Assembly (NCBI GenBank): GCA_910586845.1
Contig: CAJUJV010000083.1
Span: 1 to 14,937, forward strand
Origin: an uncultured Hungatella sp.
GTDB taxonomy: Bacteria; Bacillota; Clostridia; Lachnospirales; Lachnospiraceae
Length of the DNA: 14,937 bases
Direction of reading: 5' to 3'
Below the pieces are notes generated by a model. That model was given only the letters and a program-made list of their open reading frames with translations. It was not told the DNA's origin and did not search any database. This document shows positions 6,999 through 13,642 of the stretch, piece after piece (within the stretch, counting starts at the first letter, position 1; each line of letters opens with the position of its first letter). Made by a program: the position numbers and the translations under genes.

Positions 6999-8176
6999 GA
7001 CCTTATACAAGAGTGTATGCGGCAGTCGATCTGGATGCGGTGGAAAAAAATATGGAGGCCATGAAGGCGGGGCTGACAGAGGGGACGGCCATTATGGGAA
7101 TCGTGAAGACCGACGGCTACGGCCACGGAGCGGTTCCTGTTGCGAAAGCCATAGATCCCTATGTGTCCGCGTATGGAGTGGCAACCATAGACGAGGCCAT
7201 AAATTTAAGGAAACACGGCATCACGAAACCGGTTCTGATTCTGGGGGTGACCCATGAGAGCCACAATGAAGAGCTGATCCGGTATGAGATCCGTTCCGCC
7301 GTGTTTCAGAAAAAACAGGCTCTGGCCTTGTCTCAGACAGCCGTCTCCATGGGCCGGCCGGCGCTGATCCATCTGGCACTTGACACAGGCATGAGCCGTA
7401 TCGGTATGAAAGCCCATGAAGCCTCGGCAGACCTGGCTATGGAGATCAGCCGTTTGCCGGGGATCGTGGTGGAGGGGATCTTCACCCATTTTGCCAGGGC
7501 CGACGAGACCGATAAGACCAGCGCCGGAAAACAGCTGAAAGAATATCTGGATTTTGTGAAGCTGCTGGAGAGCCGGGGGCTGCAGATCCCCATAAAGCAT
7601 ATATCCAACAGTGCAGGCATCATAGATATGAAAGAAGCCAACTGCGATATGGTCAGGGCAGGCATCTCCATTTACGGCTTATATCCCTCCGATGAAGTGG
7701 ACAAAAAGAATATCCGCCTTCATCCGGCCATGGAGCTGAAAAGCTGTATCACCTGTATCAGGACCATAGAACCGGGAACGGCAGTCAGCTACGGAGGCAC
7801 CTTTGTGGCGGTCCGCCCCACGGTAGTGGCCACGGTGCCTGTGGGCTACGGGGACGGTTATCCAAGAAGCCTGTCAGGAAAAGGAAGGGTCCTGATCAGG
7901 GGAAAGAGCGCTCCCATCCTGGGCCGGGTGTGTATGGATCAGATGATGGTGGACATAACGGAGATCCCGGAGGCAGAAGAAGACGATGAGGTAACTCTTA
8001 TGGGACGGGACGGCAGCGAGGAGATCACGGCAGAGGAGCTGGCCCGTCTGGGAGAAGGATTCCATTATGAGATCATCTGCTGCATAGGAAAAAGGATTCC
8101 GAGAGTGTACATAAAAAACGGGAAACAGGCAGGGAAAAAAGATTATTTCGACGATCCCTATGAAGATTTCCGATAG
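6995..8176 (+). CDS. alr: Alanine racemase (PLP-dependent)
   Basis: Alr converts L-alanine to D-alanine for peptidoglycan precursors, in the cytoplasm. The 393-residue product has the fold-type III barrel with K38 in IVKTDGYGHGA, the lysine that binds PLP (family norm VKANAYGHG), and R136 in TGMSRIGM. The C-terminal beta domain carries the second catalytic base Y266 in AVSYGGTFVA and the substrate-contacting VCMDQMMVD (312-320). RAGISIYGLYP (221-231) is the PLP phosphate region. The ending has a short polar tail (KQAGKKDYFDDPYEDFR) after the usual RVYIKN. The start overlaps the nnr stop as ATGA and follows a purine-rich GGGGACAG stretch, so it is translationally coupled to nnr. It is the last gene of the rex-acpS-nnr-alr block; no terminator hairpin is seen in the 124 bases after it. 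Confidence 0.97.
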   Translation: MRPYTRVYAAVDLDAVEKNMEAMKAGLTEGTAIMGIVKTDGYGHGAVPVAKAIDPYVSAYGVATIDEAINLRKHGITKPVLILGVTHESHNEELIRYEIRSAVFQKKQALALSQTAVSMGRPALIHLALDTGMSRIGMKAHEASADLAMEISRLPGIVVEGIFTHFARADETDKTSAGKQLKEYLDFVKLLESRGLQIPIKHISNSAGIIDMKEANCDMVRAGISIYGLYPSDEVDKKNIRLHPAMELKSCITCIRTIEPGTAVSYGGTFVAVRPTVVATVPVGYGDGYPRSLSGKGRVLIRGKSAPILGRVCMDQMMVDITEIPEAEEDDEVTLMGRDGSEEITAEELARLGEGFHYEIICCIGKRIPRVYIKNGKQAGKKDYFDDPYEDFR

Positions 8177-8287
8177 AACGGTCCGCTGACAGGCACATGG
8201 GAGGCAGGGAGAAGAATAGAATAATCACAAGCAGCATGAATATGCCGCCGCAAACAGGTTAATACTACAGGTAAGAACTTGATTGAC

Positions 8288-8291
8288 GGAG
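8288..8291 (+). promoter_or_regulatory. Ribosome binding site that fixes the mazF start
   Basis: GGAG lies nine bases before the GTG at 8301. It falls inside the longer frame that begins at the TTG at 8283, which would have no site of its own, so 8301 is preferred. Confidence 0.65.
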
Positions 8292-8300
8292 TGTGAAGAC

Positions 8301-8648
8301 GTGATTATAAGACGAGGAGACATCTATTATGCAGATTTGAGACCGGTAGTGGGCTCGGAGCAGGGAGGCGTGCGGCCGGTTCTCATTATCCAGAACGACG
8401 TGGGAAACAGACACAGCCCCACCGTCATCTGCGCTGCTATTACTTCCAAGATGAACAAAGCCAAACTCCCCACCCATGTGGAACTTGATGCAAGAAAATG
8501 TGATATAGTAAAAGATTCCGTGATCCTGCTGGAACAGCTGCGGACCATCGACAAGCAGAGGCTGAGAGAGAAAATCTGCCATATTGACGAGGATCTGCAG
8601 AAGAAAGTGGACTATGCTCTGATGGTCAGCCTGGAACTGCCTACATAG
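8301..8648 (+). CDS. mazF: MazF/EndoA (NdoA) family mRNA endoribonuclease toxin
   Basis: MazF/EndoA cuts single-stranded mRNA at short sequence motifs and arrests growth. With the GTG at 8301 the product is 115 residues, almost exactly the length of Bacillus EndoA, and opens MIIRRGDIYYADLRPVVGSEQGGVRPVLIIQND. The catalytic R25 and T48 then fall at the same positions as in the Bacillus enzyme. RTIDKQRL and the hydrophobic last helix are also conserved. In Bacillus the antitoxin gene ndoAI sits between alr and ndoA; here the 124-base gap (8177-8300) has room only for a 21-residue frame at 8197-8262 that does not resemble a ribbon-helix-helix protein. No promoter is clear in the gap. The toxin fold call is very safe; whether it is antitoxin-free in the genome cannot be seen here. 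Confidence 0.94.
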   Translation: MIIRRGDIYYADLRPVVGSEQGGVRPVLIIQNDVGNRHSPTVICAAITSKMNKAKLPTHVELDARKCDIVKDSVILLEQLRTIDKQRLREKICHIDEDLQKKVDYALMVSLELPT

Positions 8649-8655
8649 TCTGCCA

Positions 8656-8684
8656 TTGACGAAACACATGGAATCTGATATGAT
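8656..8684 (+). promoter_or_regulatory. Sigma-A promoter for the CNNM-MATE operon
   Basis: TTGACG (8656-8661) and TATGAT (8679-8684) are 17 bases apart, beginning seven bases after the mazF stop. Transcription would start near 8691, about 43 bases before the next start codon. Confidence 0.7.
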
Positions 8685-8733
8685 TGTCCGGTAAATGGAA
8701 AAATGACGAAAGAAGGAGAGTTATAAAAGATTC

Positions 8734-10107
8734 ATGGACGATGGGTATTGGCCTTTCAGTTTGTTGCTGTTTTTAGGGTTTGTTCTGCTGGAGGCCATTT
8801 TTTATGGATTTGGTGCTGCAGTCCGAAATATGAATGAGAGCAGTCTGGAGCGGGAGGTGGAGCTTGGCAGTAAAAAGGCGGAAAAGCTTCTGCGCATCGC
8901 AGGCAGTCCCTCCCGGTTTATCGATTCCATACAGATTGTCAGCAATGCCGTGGGCATGATCATAGGCGCCTGTATTCTTGGGAGATGGAGCCGCGGGCTG
9001 GAGACGGCTGTCCTGCAGACGAAGCCGGAGGGAGGTTTTCTGGCAGGAACCGCCAGCCTTGTGCTCACAGGTGTTCTGATTCTGGCTGTCATGATCAGCT
9101 TCGGAGTGATCATTCCCAAACAGTGCGGGGCCAGAGCTCCTGAGAAATGGGGATACCGGCTTCTGCCGGCAGTCAATGTGCTGATCCTTCCCCTGCTTCC
9201 TTTCATATGGCTGGTGTCGGGCCTGTCCGCAGGGATCCTGAAGCTGTTCGGCATCGACATGAACGCCAGAGACGACAACGTGACAGAAGAAGATATCATG
9301 TCCATGGTCAATGAGGGCCATGAACAGGGAGTTCTGGAGGCTGAGGAAGCGGAGATGATCACCAATATCTTTGAACTCAACGACAAGGATGCCGGAGACA
9401 TCATGACCCACAGGACTAACGTGGTGTCCATCAGCGCGGCCCAGACCCTGGGAGATGCCATCGGATTTATCCTGCGGGAAGGCAAGAATTCCCGGTATCC
9501 TGTTTATGAGAAGGATATGGATGACATCATCGGCGTGTTACATATGAAGGATGCGGTGATCTACGGGGAAAATGAAGAGTGGAAGGACAAACCCATAGGC
9601 GAAATACCCGGTCTTCTGCGGGAGGCCCACTTTATTCCGGAGACCAGGAACATCGATACCCTGTTCCGGGAGATGCAGTCCCAGAAGATCCACATGGAGA
9701 TCGTGATCGACGAATACGGTCAGACAGCCGGGATCATTACAATGGAAGATATTCTGGAAGAGATCGTGGGAAATATCCTGGATGAATATGATGCGGAGGA
9801 AGAATTTATCCTGGCACAGGAGGATGGATTTATCCTCAACGGCCTGACGCCTCTGGACGAGACGGCGGAAGCCTTAAAGATCGAATTCCCGGAAGAGGAA
9901 AAGAACTCCTATGACACCATCAACGGATTTCTGATCTCCAGGCTGGACAGGATCCCGAGGGAGGACGAGGATTCAGAAGTGGAATACGGAGGGTATCTTT
10001 TTAAGATCCTCAGCGTGGAGAATAAGATGATCCGCTCCGTGAAAGCCACTCCTATCCCGGAGAAGGAAGAGGAGACACAGGAAGAGGAAGATAAGGACGG
10101 AAAATGA
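8734..10107 (+). CDS. CNNM/CorC (hemolysin C-like) membrane protein with paired CBS domains
   Basis: The 457-residue protein has the DUF21-CBS-CBS-CorC_HlyC order of CNNM/CorB/MpfA proteins, linked to Mg2+ or other divalent cation efflux. The DUF21 part (about 1-175) has hydrophobic segments near 7-30, 64-83, 106-129 and 143-172. The CBS pair spans about 215-345: DIMTHRTNVVSIS, SRYPVYEKDMDDIIGVLHMKD, VIDEYGQTAGIITMEDILEEIVGNI. The CorC_HlyC module covers about 355-440, and a glutamate-rich tail ends the protein. Two usual DUF21 features are altered: the SxxExA motif of helix 1 reads LLEAIFYGFGAA, and GE-I-x-PK reads GVIIPK (V125 for E). This suggests a clostridial side branch whose ion chemistry may differ. 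GGAGAG at 8715-8720 lies 13 bases before the ATG, rather long. The stop overlaps the MATE start by ATGA, so the two are coupled. Confidence 0.88.
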   Translation: MDDGYWPFSLLLFLGFVLLEAIFYGFGAAVRNMNESSLEREVELGSKKAEKLLRIAGSPSRFIDSIQIVSNAVGMIIGACILGRWSRGLETAVLQTKPEGGFLAGTASLVLTGVLILAVMISFGVIIPKQCGARAPEKWGYRLLPAVNVLILPLLPFIWLVSGLSAGILKLFGIDMNARDDNVTEEDIMSMVNEGHEQGVLEAEEAEMITNIFELNDKDAGDIMTHRTNVVSISAAQTLGDAIGFILREGKNSRYPVYEKDMDDIIGVLHMKDAVIYGENEEWKDKPIGEIPGLLREAHFIPETRNIDTLFREMQSQKIHMEIVIDEYGQTAGIITMEDILEEIVGNILDEYDAEEEFILAQEDGFILNGLTPLDETAEALKIEFPEEEKNSYDTINGFLISRLDRIPREDEDSEVEYGGYLFKILSVENKMIRSVKATPIPEKEEETQEEEDKDGK

Positions 10108-11483
10108 TACGGATTTTGAGAGACACACAGGAGATGCTGCGGGACAGAGGATTTCTGAAAAAGACGGTGATGATCGCTCTTCCCGTGGCCATGCAGGGGA
10201 TGCTGAACACGGTGGTGAACCTGGTAGACAATCTGATGATCGGCAGTCTGGGTTCCACGGCCATCGCCTCCGTCGGACTGGCCAACAAGGTCTTTTTTGT
10301 ATTTACGCTGCTGGTCTTCGGCGTGAACAGCGGTTCCGGCATCCTGGCAGCCCAGTTCTGGGGCAATCAGGACATAAAAAATATCAGAAGGGTTCTGGGG
10401 GTGGCCCTGACCCTGGCAGTGACGGCGGCCGTGGTTTTCATGGTTCCGGCCTGTCTGAAACCGGAGCTGATGATGAGGATCTTCACCACCAGCGAGGCCA
10501 GTATCCATATGGGGGCGGCTTATCTGGCGGTGGCGGCTTTTTCCTATCCCTGTACGGCTGTGACCAACACCTATGTGGCCATGCTGAGAGCGGTGAACCG
10601 GGTCAAGGAGCCTGTGATCATCAGCTGCGTGGCCATACTGGTCAACATCTGCTTTAACTATATCCTGATCTTCGGAAAATTCGGCGCTCCGGCTATGGGC
10701 GTCGTAGGCGCGGCGCTGGCGACCCTTATTGCCAGAGTGGTGGAAGTGATCTCTATCATCTGCGTGGTATATCTGGGCAGGACTCCTCTGGCCTGCCGTG
10801 CCAGGGAACTGTTTGGCTGGTCCGGAGAATTTCTGGCCCGTTTTTTTGTCACGGCGCTTCCGGTGATCATCAACGAGTTTATCTGGGGACTGGGCACTAC
10901 GGTGTATTCCATGGCTTACGGGCGGATGGGAGACGATGCGGTGGCGGCCATCACCATCGCAACCACTATCCAGGACATTGTGGTGGTGCTGTTCCAGGGA
11001 TTGAGCGCGGCGACGGCAGTGATCCTGGGCAACGAGATGGGGGCAGGGCAGTTAAAAAGGGCGGAGGTCTATGCCAGAAATTTCTTTATCCTCCAGTTCC
11101 TTGTGACCGTGGCCACGGCTCTGTTCTGCGCGGGTATGAGGTGGAGCTTTATCTCCCTGTATCAGCCGGGGATCAGCGACCAGGTAGCCATGTCCGTAAG
11201 CCGCTGCATCATCGTCTTTGCCCTGTTCATGCCCTTTAAGATGTTTAACTATGTCAATGTGGTAGGCGTGCTCCGGAGCGGCGGAGACACGGCCATGTGT
11301 CTGTTTATAGATACCAGCGGCGTGTGGTTTATCGGGATTCCTCTGGCCTTTATCGGCGGACTGGTGCTGAAACAGCCGATCCATATCGTATACGGGATGG
11401 TACTGCTGGAGGAAGTGTATAAGGCGTTCATCGGGTATTTCCGATACCGGCAGAAGAAGTGGCTGAGAAATCTGACCGTGTAG
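10104..11483 (+). CDS. MATE family multidrug/cation antiporter
   Basis: The protein has 459 residues and about twelve hydrophobic helices in two pseudo-repeats, the standard MATE size. The opening IALPVAMQGMLNTVVNLVDNLMIGSLGSTAIASVGLANKV matches the first repeat of clostridial MATE transporters. The second repeat begins near residue 250 with ALPVIINEFIWGLGTTVYSMAYGRMGDDAVAA, the matching motif. MATE proteins export drugs or metabolites using Na+ or H+ gradients; the substrate cannot be read from sequence. The start ATG overlaps the upstream CNNM stop (ATGA), and there is a GGA-rich stretch before it. Coupling of a CNNM-like protein to a MATE exporter suggests joint expression but not a shared job. 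No terminator hairpin is visible after the stop. Confidence 0.93.
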   Translation: MIRILRDTQEMLRDRGFLKKTVMIALPVAMQGMLNTVVNLVDNLMIGSLGSTAIASVGLANKVFFVFTLLVFGVNSGSGILAAQFWGNQDIKNIRRVLGVALTLAVTAAVVFMVPACLKPELMMRIFTTSEASIHMGAAYLAVAAFSYPCTAVTNTYVAMLRAVNRVKEPVIISCVAILVNICFNYILIFGKFGAPAMGVVGAALATLIARVVEVISIICVVYLGRTPLACRARELFGWSGEFLARFFVTALPVIINEFIWGLGTTVYSMAYGRMGDDAVAAITIATTIQDIVVVLFQGLSAATAVILGNEMGAGQLKRAEVYARNFFILQFLVTVATALFCAGMRWSFISLYQPGISDQVAMSVSRCIIVFALFMPFKMFNYVNVVGVLRSGGDTAMCLFIDTSGVWFIGIPLAFIGGLVLKQPIHIVYGMVLLEEVYKAFIGYFRYRQKKWLRNLTV

Positions 11484-11517
11484 TCCTTTCGGGGCCTGAC
11501 ACAGGAGAAAAATCTGC

Positions 11518-11546
11518 TTGTCAGACAGAAAAAATAGTGTTAAGAT
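11518..11546 (+). promoter_or_regulatory. Probable sigma-A promoter for yebC
   Basis: TTGTCA (11518-11523) and TAAGAT (11541-11546) are separated by 17 bases. Transcription would begin near 11553, leaving a leader of roughly 58 bases before the yebC ATG. The -10 box is only a 4/6 match. Confidence 0.5.
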
Positions 11547-11610
11547 ATTTGAGATATGCGCGGAATGTGCAAAAGGACGAGATGGAGAAAAAGAAAAGGA
11601 GTGTTAGTTT

Positions 11611-12339
11611 ATGTCAGGACATTCAAAATTTGCCAACATCAAGCACAAGAAAGAGAGAAATGATGCGGCCAAGGGCAAGATCTTTACGGTTATCGGCCGT
11701 GAGATCGCAGTGGCCGTGAAGGAAGGCGGGCCGGACCCGGCCAACAACAGCAAACTCCGGGACGTGATCGCCAAGGCCAAGGCCAATAACATGCCTAACG
11801 ACACCATCGACAGAGGCATCAAGAAAGCGGCAGGCGATGCCAACTCCGTCAACTATGAAGTGCTTACTTATGAGGGATACGGACCTAACGGCGTGGCCAT
11901 CATCGTGGATACGCTGACAGATAACAAGAACCGCACCGCGGCCAATGTGAGAAGCGCCTTCACCAAAGGCGGCGGCAATGTAGGAAGCCAGGGAAGCGTG
12001 TCTTATCTCTTTGATAAGAAAGGACAGATCATCATTGACAAGGAAGAGTGCGATATGGATGCAGACGAGTTGATGATGCTCGCGTTGGATGCCGGAGCGG
12101 AGGATTTCTCCGAGGAGGAGGACAGCTTCGAGGTCTACACAGATCCTGATGATTTCAGCGCCGTCAGAGAAGCACTGGAAAAGGCGGGGATCCCCATGAT
12201 GGAGGCCGAGGTGACCATGATTCCCCAGACCTGGACCGAGCTGACAGATGAGGATGCCATCAAGAAGATGAACCGGATCCTGGATCTGCTGGATGGCGAC
12301 GACGACGTCCAGGCGGTATATCATAACTGGGATGAATGA
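11611..12339 (+). CDS. yebC: YebC/TACO1-family translation factor / probable DNA-binding regulator
   Basis: The 242-residue product opens MSGHSKFANIKHKKERNDAAKGKIFTVIGREI, the hallmark of the YebC/PmpR/TACO1 family, and has normal length. Later blocks typical of the family are KAKANNMPNDTIDRGIKKAAG, YEGYGPNGVAIIVDTLTDNKNRTA and VRSAFTKGGGNVGSQGSVSYLFDKKG. The acidic third domain ends with DGDDDVQAVYHNWDE. Members were first described as transcription regulators; more recent work ties them to relieving ribosome stalling at proline-rich stretches. AGGAG (11597-11601) sits nine bases before the ATG. The gene appears to be alone between its own promoter and a strong terminator. The usual neighbour ruvC is not next to it here. 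Confidence 0.97.
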   Translation: MSGHSKFANIKHKKERNDAAKGKIFTVIGREIAVAVKEGGPDPANNSKLRDVIAKAKANNMPNDTIDRGIKKAAGDANSVNYEVLTYEGYGPNGVAIIVDTLTDNKNRTAANVRSAFTKGGGNVGSQGSVSYLFDKKGQIIIDKEECDMDADELMMLALDAGAEDFSEEEDSFEVYTDPDDFSAVREALEKAGIPMMEAEVTMIPQTWTELTDEDAIKKMNRILDLLDGDDDVQAVYHNWDE

Positions 12340-12355
12340 TTTACTGATATAAAAG

Positions 12356-12386
12356 ACGGCACCGGAAGATTTCCGGTGCCGTTTTA
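12356..12386 (+). terminator. Rho-independent terminator after yebC
   Basis: ACGGCACCGGAA (12356-12367) pairs fully with TTCCGGTGCCGT (12371-12382) to give a 12-bp stem with a 3-base loop, followed by TTTTATCTTT. It begins 17 bases after the yebC stop. Confidence 0.92.
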
Positions 12387-12399
12387 TCTTTATAACTTA

Positions 12400-12419
12400 C
12401 CAAAAGGTATACCTTTTGG
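12400..12419. promoter_or_regulatory. Perfect 20-bp palindrome, probable operator (site 1)
   Basis: CCAAAAGGTATACCTTTTGG equals its own reverse complement over all 20 bases. It has no spacer or T-run and stands 14 bases beyond the yebC terminator in an AT-rich gap. Its first 11 bases recur at 12537-12547. A dimeric repressor site is the likeliest reading; the regulator is unknown. Confidence 0.6.
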
Positions 12420-12506
12420 CATCCCTGTACTTTCCACTTAAACAGCTATAAGATTACTATGAAATTCACCAAAAGTCAATAGAATACTCTTATTTTATTC
12501 TTTTTT

Positions 12507-12536
12507 TTGTTCATTTTCCCCAAATTAAAGTATTAT
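12507..12536 (+). promoter_or_regulatory. Candidate promoter for the small membrane-protein operon
   Basis: TTGTTC (12507-12512) and TATTAT (12531-12536) are 18 bases apart within a T-rich stretch. The -10 match is good and the -35 match weak. The second operator-like repeat begins at the very next base, so a bound protein would cover the transcription start. Confidence 0.4.
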
Positions 12537-12556
12537 CCAAAAGGTATGGTTTTTGA
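12537..12556. promoter_or_regulatory. Degenerate second copy of the palindrome (site 2)
   Basis: CCAAAAGGTAT (12537-12547) repeats the first 11 bases of site 1 in the same orientation; the right arm (GGTTTTTGA) is only partly conserved. Centre-to-centre distance to site 1 is 137 bases. A seven-base match CCAAAAG at 12469-12475 lies midway. Confidence 0.5.
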
Positions 12557-12586
12557 TCTCTCCCTGTTCCTGACACAGATTATGAG

Positions 12587-12594
12587 AAAGGAGG
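12587..12594 (+). promoter_or_regulatory. Strong ribosome binding site choosing the ATG at 12604
   Basis: AAAGGAGG lies nine bases before the ATG at 12604 but only three before the in-frame ATG at 12598, so 12604 is the likelier start. Confidence 0.7.
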
Positions 12595-12603
12595 CAGATG
12601 ATT

Positions 12604-12858
12604 ATGGCAGAGACAACAAATACACAGACCAAACATGATGTTCCCAGGTGTACCTGCTGCGGCAATGTAGGCCCCTGGAAAGTGGAGCCTGTTCTTCTGG
12701 GAAAACACTGGGCTATCGGAATCGTACTGATGATATTCGGTTTTGTACCGGGGCTGGTTTATCTGGGCGTCACCGTTGCCATTCGGTCCAACGAAGATCA
12801 CCGTGCAAAGATATGCACCAGCTGTAAGGCGAGAAATATGTTTACTTTCCTTTACTGA
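12604..12858 (+). CDS. Small zinc-ribbon membrane protein, function unknown
   Basis: The 84-residue product has a CxxC pair near the N-terminus (C16 and C19 in RCTCCGN, with an extra C18), one hydrophobic segment (about 36-60, WAIGIVLMIFGFVPGLVYLGVTVAI) and a second CxxC (C71 and C74 in KICTSCKARN). The two CxxC knuckles could bind one zinc if both lie on the same membrane face. That would require the hydrophobic stretch to be a re-entrant or in-plane helix, possibly bent at G46/P49-G50, as in LITAF-type zinc domains. This likeness is in layout only; I do not claim homology. The start at 12604 is chosen for its ribosome site spacing. The gene is first in a run of three, 41 bases before the next start. 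Function not recognised. Confidence 0.72.
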   Translation: MAETTNTQTKHDVPRCTCCGNVGPWKVEPVLLGKHWAIGIVLMIFGFVPGLVYLGVTVAIRSNEDHRAKICTSCKARNMFTFLY

Positions 12859-12887
12859 TCTGATGGTTTAAAGGATCACGGAAGTTC

Positions 12888-12894
12888 AAAGGAG
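12888..12894 (+). promoter_or_regulatory. Ribosome binding site choosing the ATG at 12900
   Basis: AAAGGAG ends five bases before the ATG at 12900. The in-frame GTG at 12894 overlaps this site and cannot use it. Confidence 0.7.
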
Positions 12895-12899
12895 TGTGC

Positions 12900-13622
12900 A
12901 TGAAACTGTTTTTGAAGATTTTTAATAAGCGGGGCAGGATCTTTCCAAGTATTGTCCAGGTGATCCTGACGGTCATGATCCTTCCGGCCCTCTGCTTTCT
13001 TCTGTCCCTGCTGACAGGCGGGGACAGGGCTTTTTCCATGATCACAAATCTGCTGGGAGAGTTGTCCATCACCGAATACTGGGTTGATCTGCTTTTGCTG
13101 CTTTCGGAAGACCCGGGGAGTATCTCGGGCATGAACATTTACCGATTCTCCATTCAGTATATTGACGCTGCGGTTTTTGAAACCTGTGTCATCGGGATGT
13201 GCGTCAGTCTGTGTAAAAATATCGGAGTCATCGTGGGGATACGGGGAATTCCCCTGCTGCAGAGTATTCTTGGAATCTTTCTGGGATGTATCATGGCCTG
13301 TTCCTTTGAGGTGAGCAATGATATGAGCACACTGTTTTACTGTGCCATGCTGATTATTCTTAATGTAGTGGTGATCTGGCTGATCCCGACTCATGCATTT
13401 TACAGAAAATTTCTGGCCACGCTTCTGGGACTGGGACTGCAGATCATCGTAGCCGTTTTCTCGTCGGGATATGTGGTCTATCTCACTCTGATCAGAGAGG
13501 GAAGGATCAGGGATCTGAATATAGCGATCCCCTGTCTTCTGGCGATTTTTGTACCTTTAGGGGCAGTTGTGGCCTTTGACTACTTTTTCCTAACTCCGGA
13601 AAAGGATTCGTTGGGGCTTTAA
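12900..13622 (+). CDS. Multi-pass membrane protein of unknown function
   Basis: The 240-residue product begins with a basic segment (MKLFLKIFNKRGR) and has about six hydrophobic stretches: roughly 16-39, 88-113, 119-137, 147-163, 170-195 and 207-230. Between the first two lies a longer loop (about 40-87) that includes the amphipathic WVDLLLLLSEDPGSISG. The basic N-terminus suggests it is cytoplasmic. Charged residues are few inside the helices; C96, C101, C105, C130 and C134 cluster in the middle helices. I see no ATP-binding, transporter-signature or enzymatic motif and do not recognise the family. It sits between a zinc-ribbon membrane protein and a two-helix membrane protein with no terminators between, so the three are probably co-expressed and may form a membrane complex. 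That last point is inference. Confidence 0.72.
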   Translation: MKLFLKIFNKRGRIFPSIVQVILTVMILPALCFLLSLLTGGDRAFSMITNLLGELSITEYWVDLLLLLSEDPGSISGMNIYRFSIQYIDAAVFETCVIGMCVSLCKNIGVIVGIRGIPLLQSILGIFLGCIMACSFEVSNDMSTLFYCAMLIILNVVVIWLIPTHAFYRKFLATLLGLGLQIIVAVFSSGYVVYLTLIREGRIRDLNIAIPCLLAIFVPLGAVVAFDYFFLTPEKDSLGL

Positions 13623-13642
13623 AAAAGGAGGATGATCTGGTA

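Noticed and set aside
8197..8262. 21-residue frame between alr and mazF as a candidate antitoxin
   Set aside because: Far too short for a MazE/EndoAI protein and shows no ribbon-helix-helix pattern.
8283..8300. TTG at 8283 as the mazF start
   Set aside because: Adds six residues not found in EndoA relatives and has no ribosome site; GTG at 8301 has GGAG at 9-base spacing and places R25 and T48 as in Bacillus.
8773..9485. Two long minus-strand frames (212 and 227 residues) opposite the CNNM gene
   Set aside because: Both lie wholly within the confident DUF21-CBS gene and read as shadow sequence.
11459..11719. 86-residue plus-strand frame spanning the MATE end and yebC start
   Set aside because: Overlaps both confident genes out of frame and crosses the yebC promoter and ribosome site.
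11623..12324. 233-residue minus-strand frame opposite yebC
   Set aside because: Antisense shadow of a clear YebC gene; composition effect, no recognisable motif.
12400..12419. Palindrome as a second terminator for yebC
   Set aside because: No loop bases and no T-run follow it; the real terminator lies at 12356-12386.
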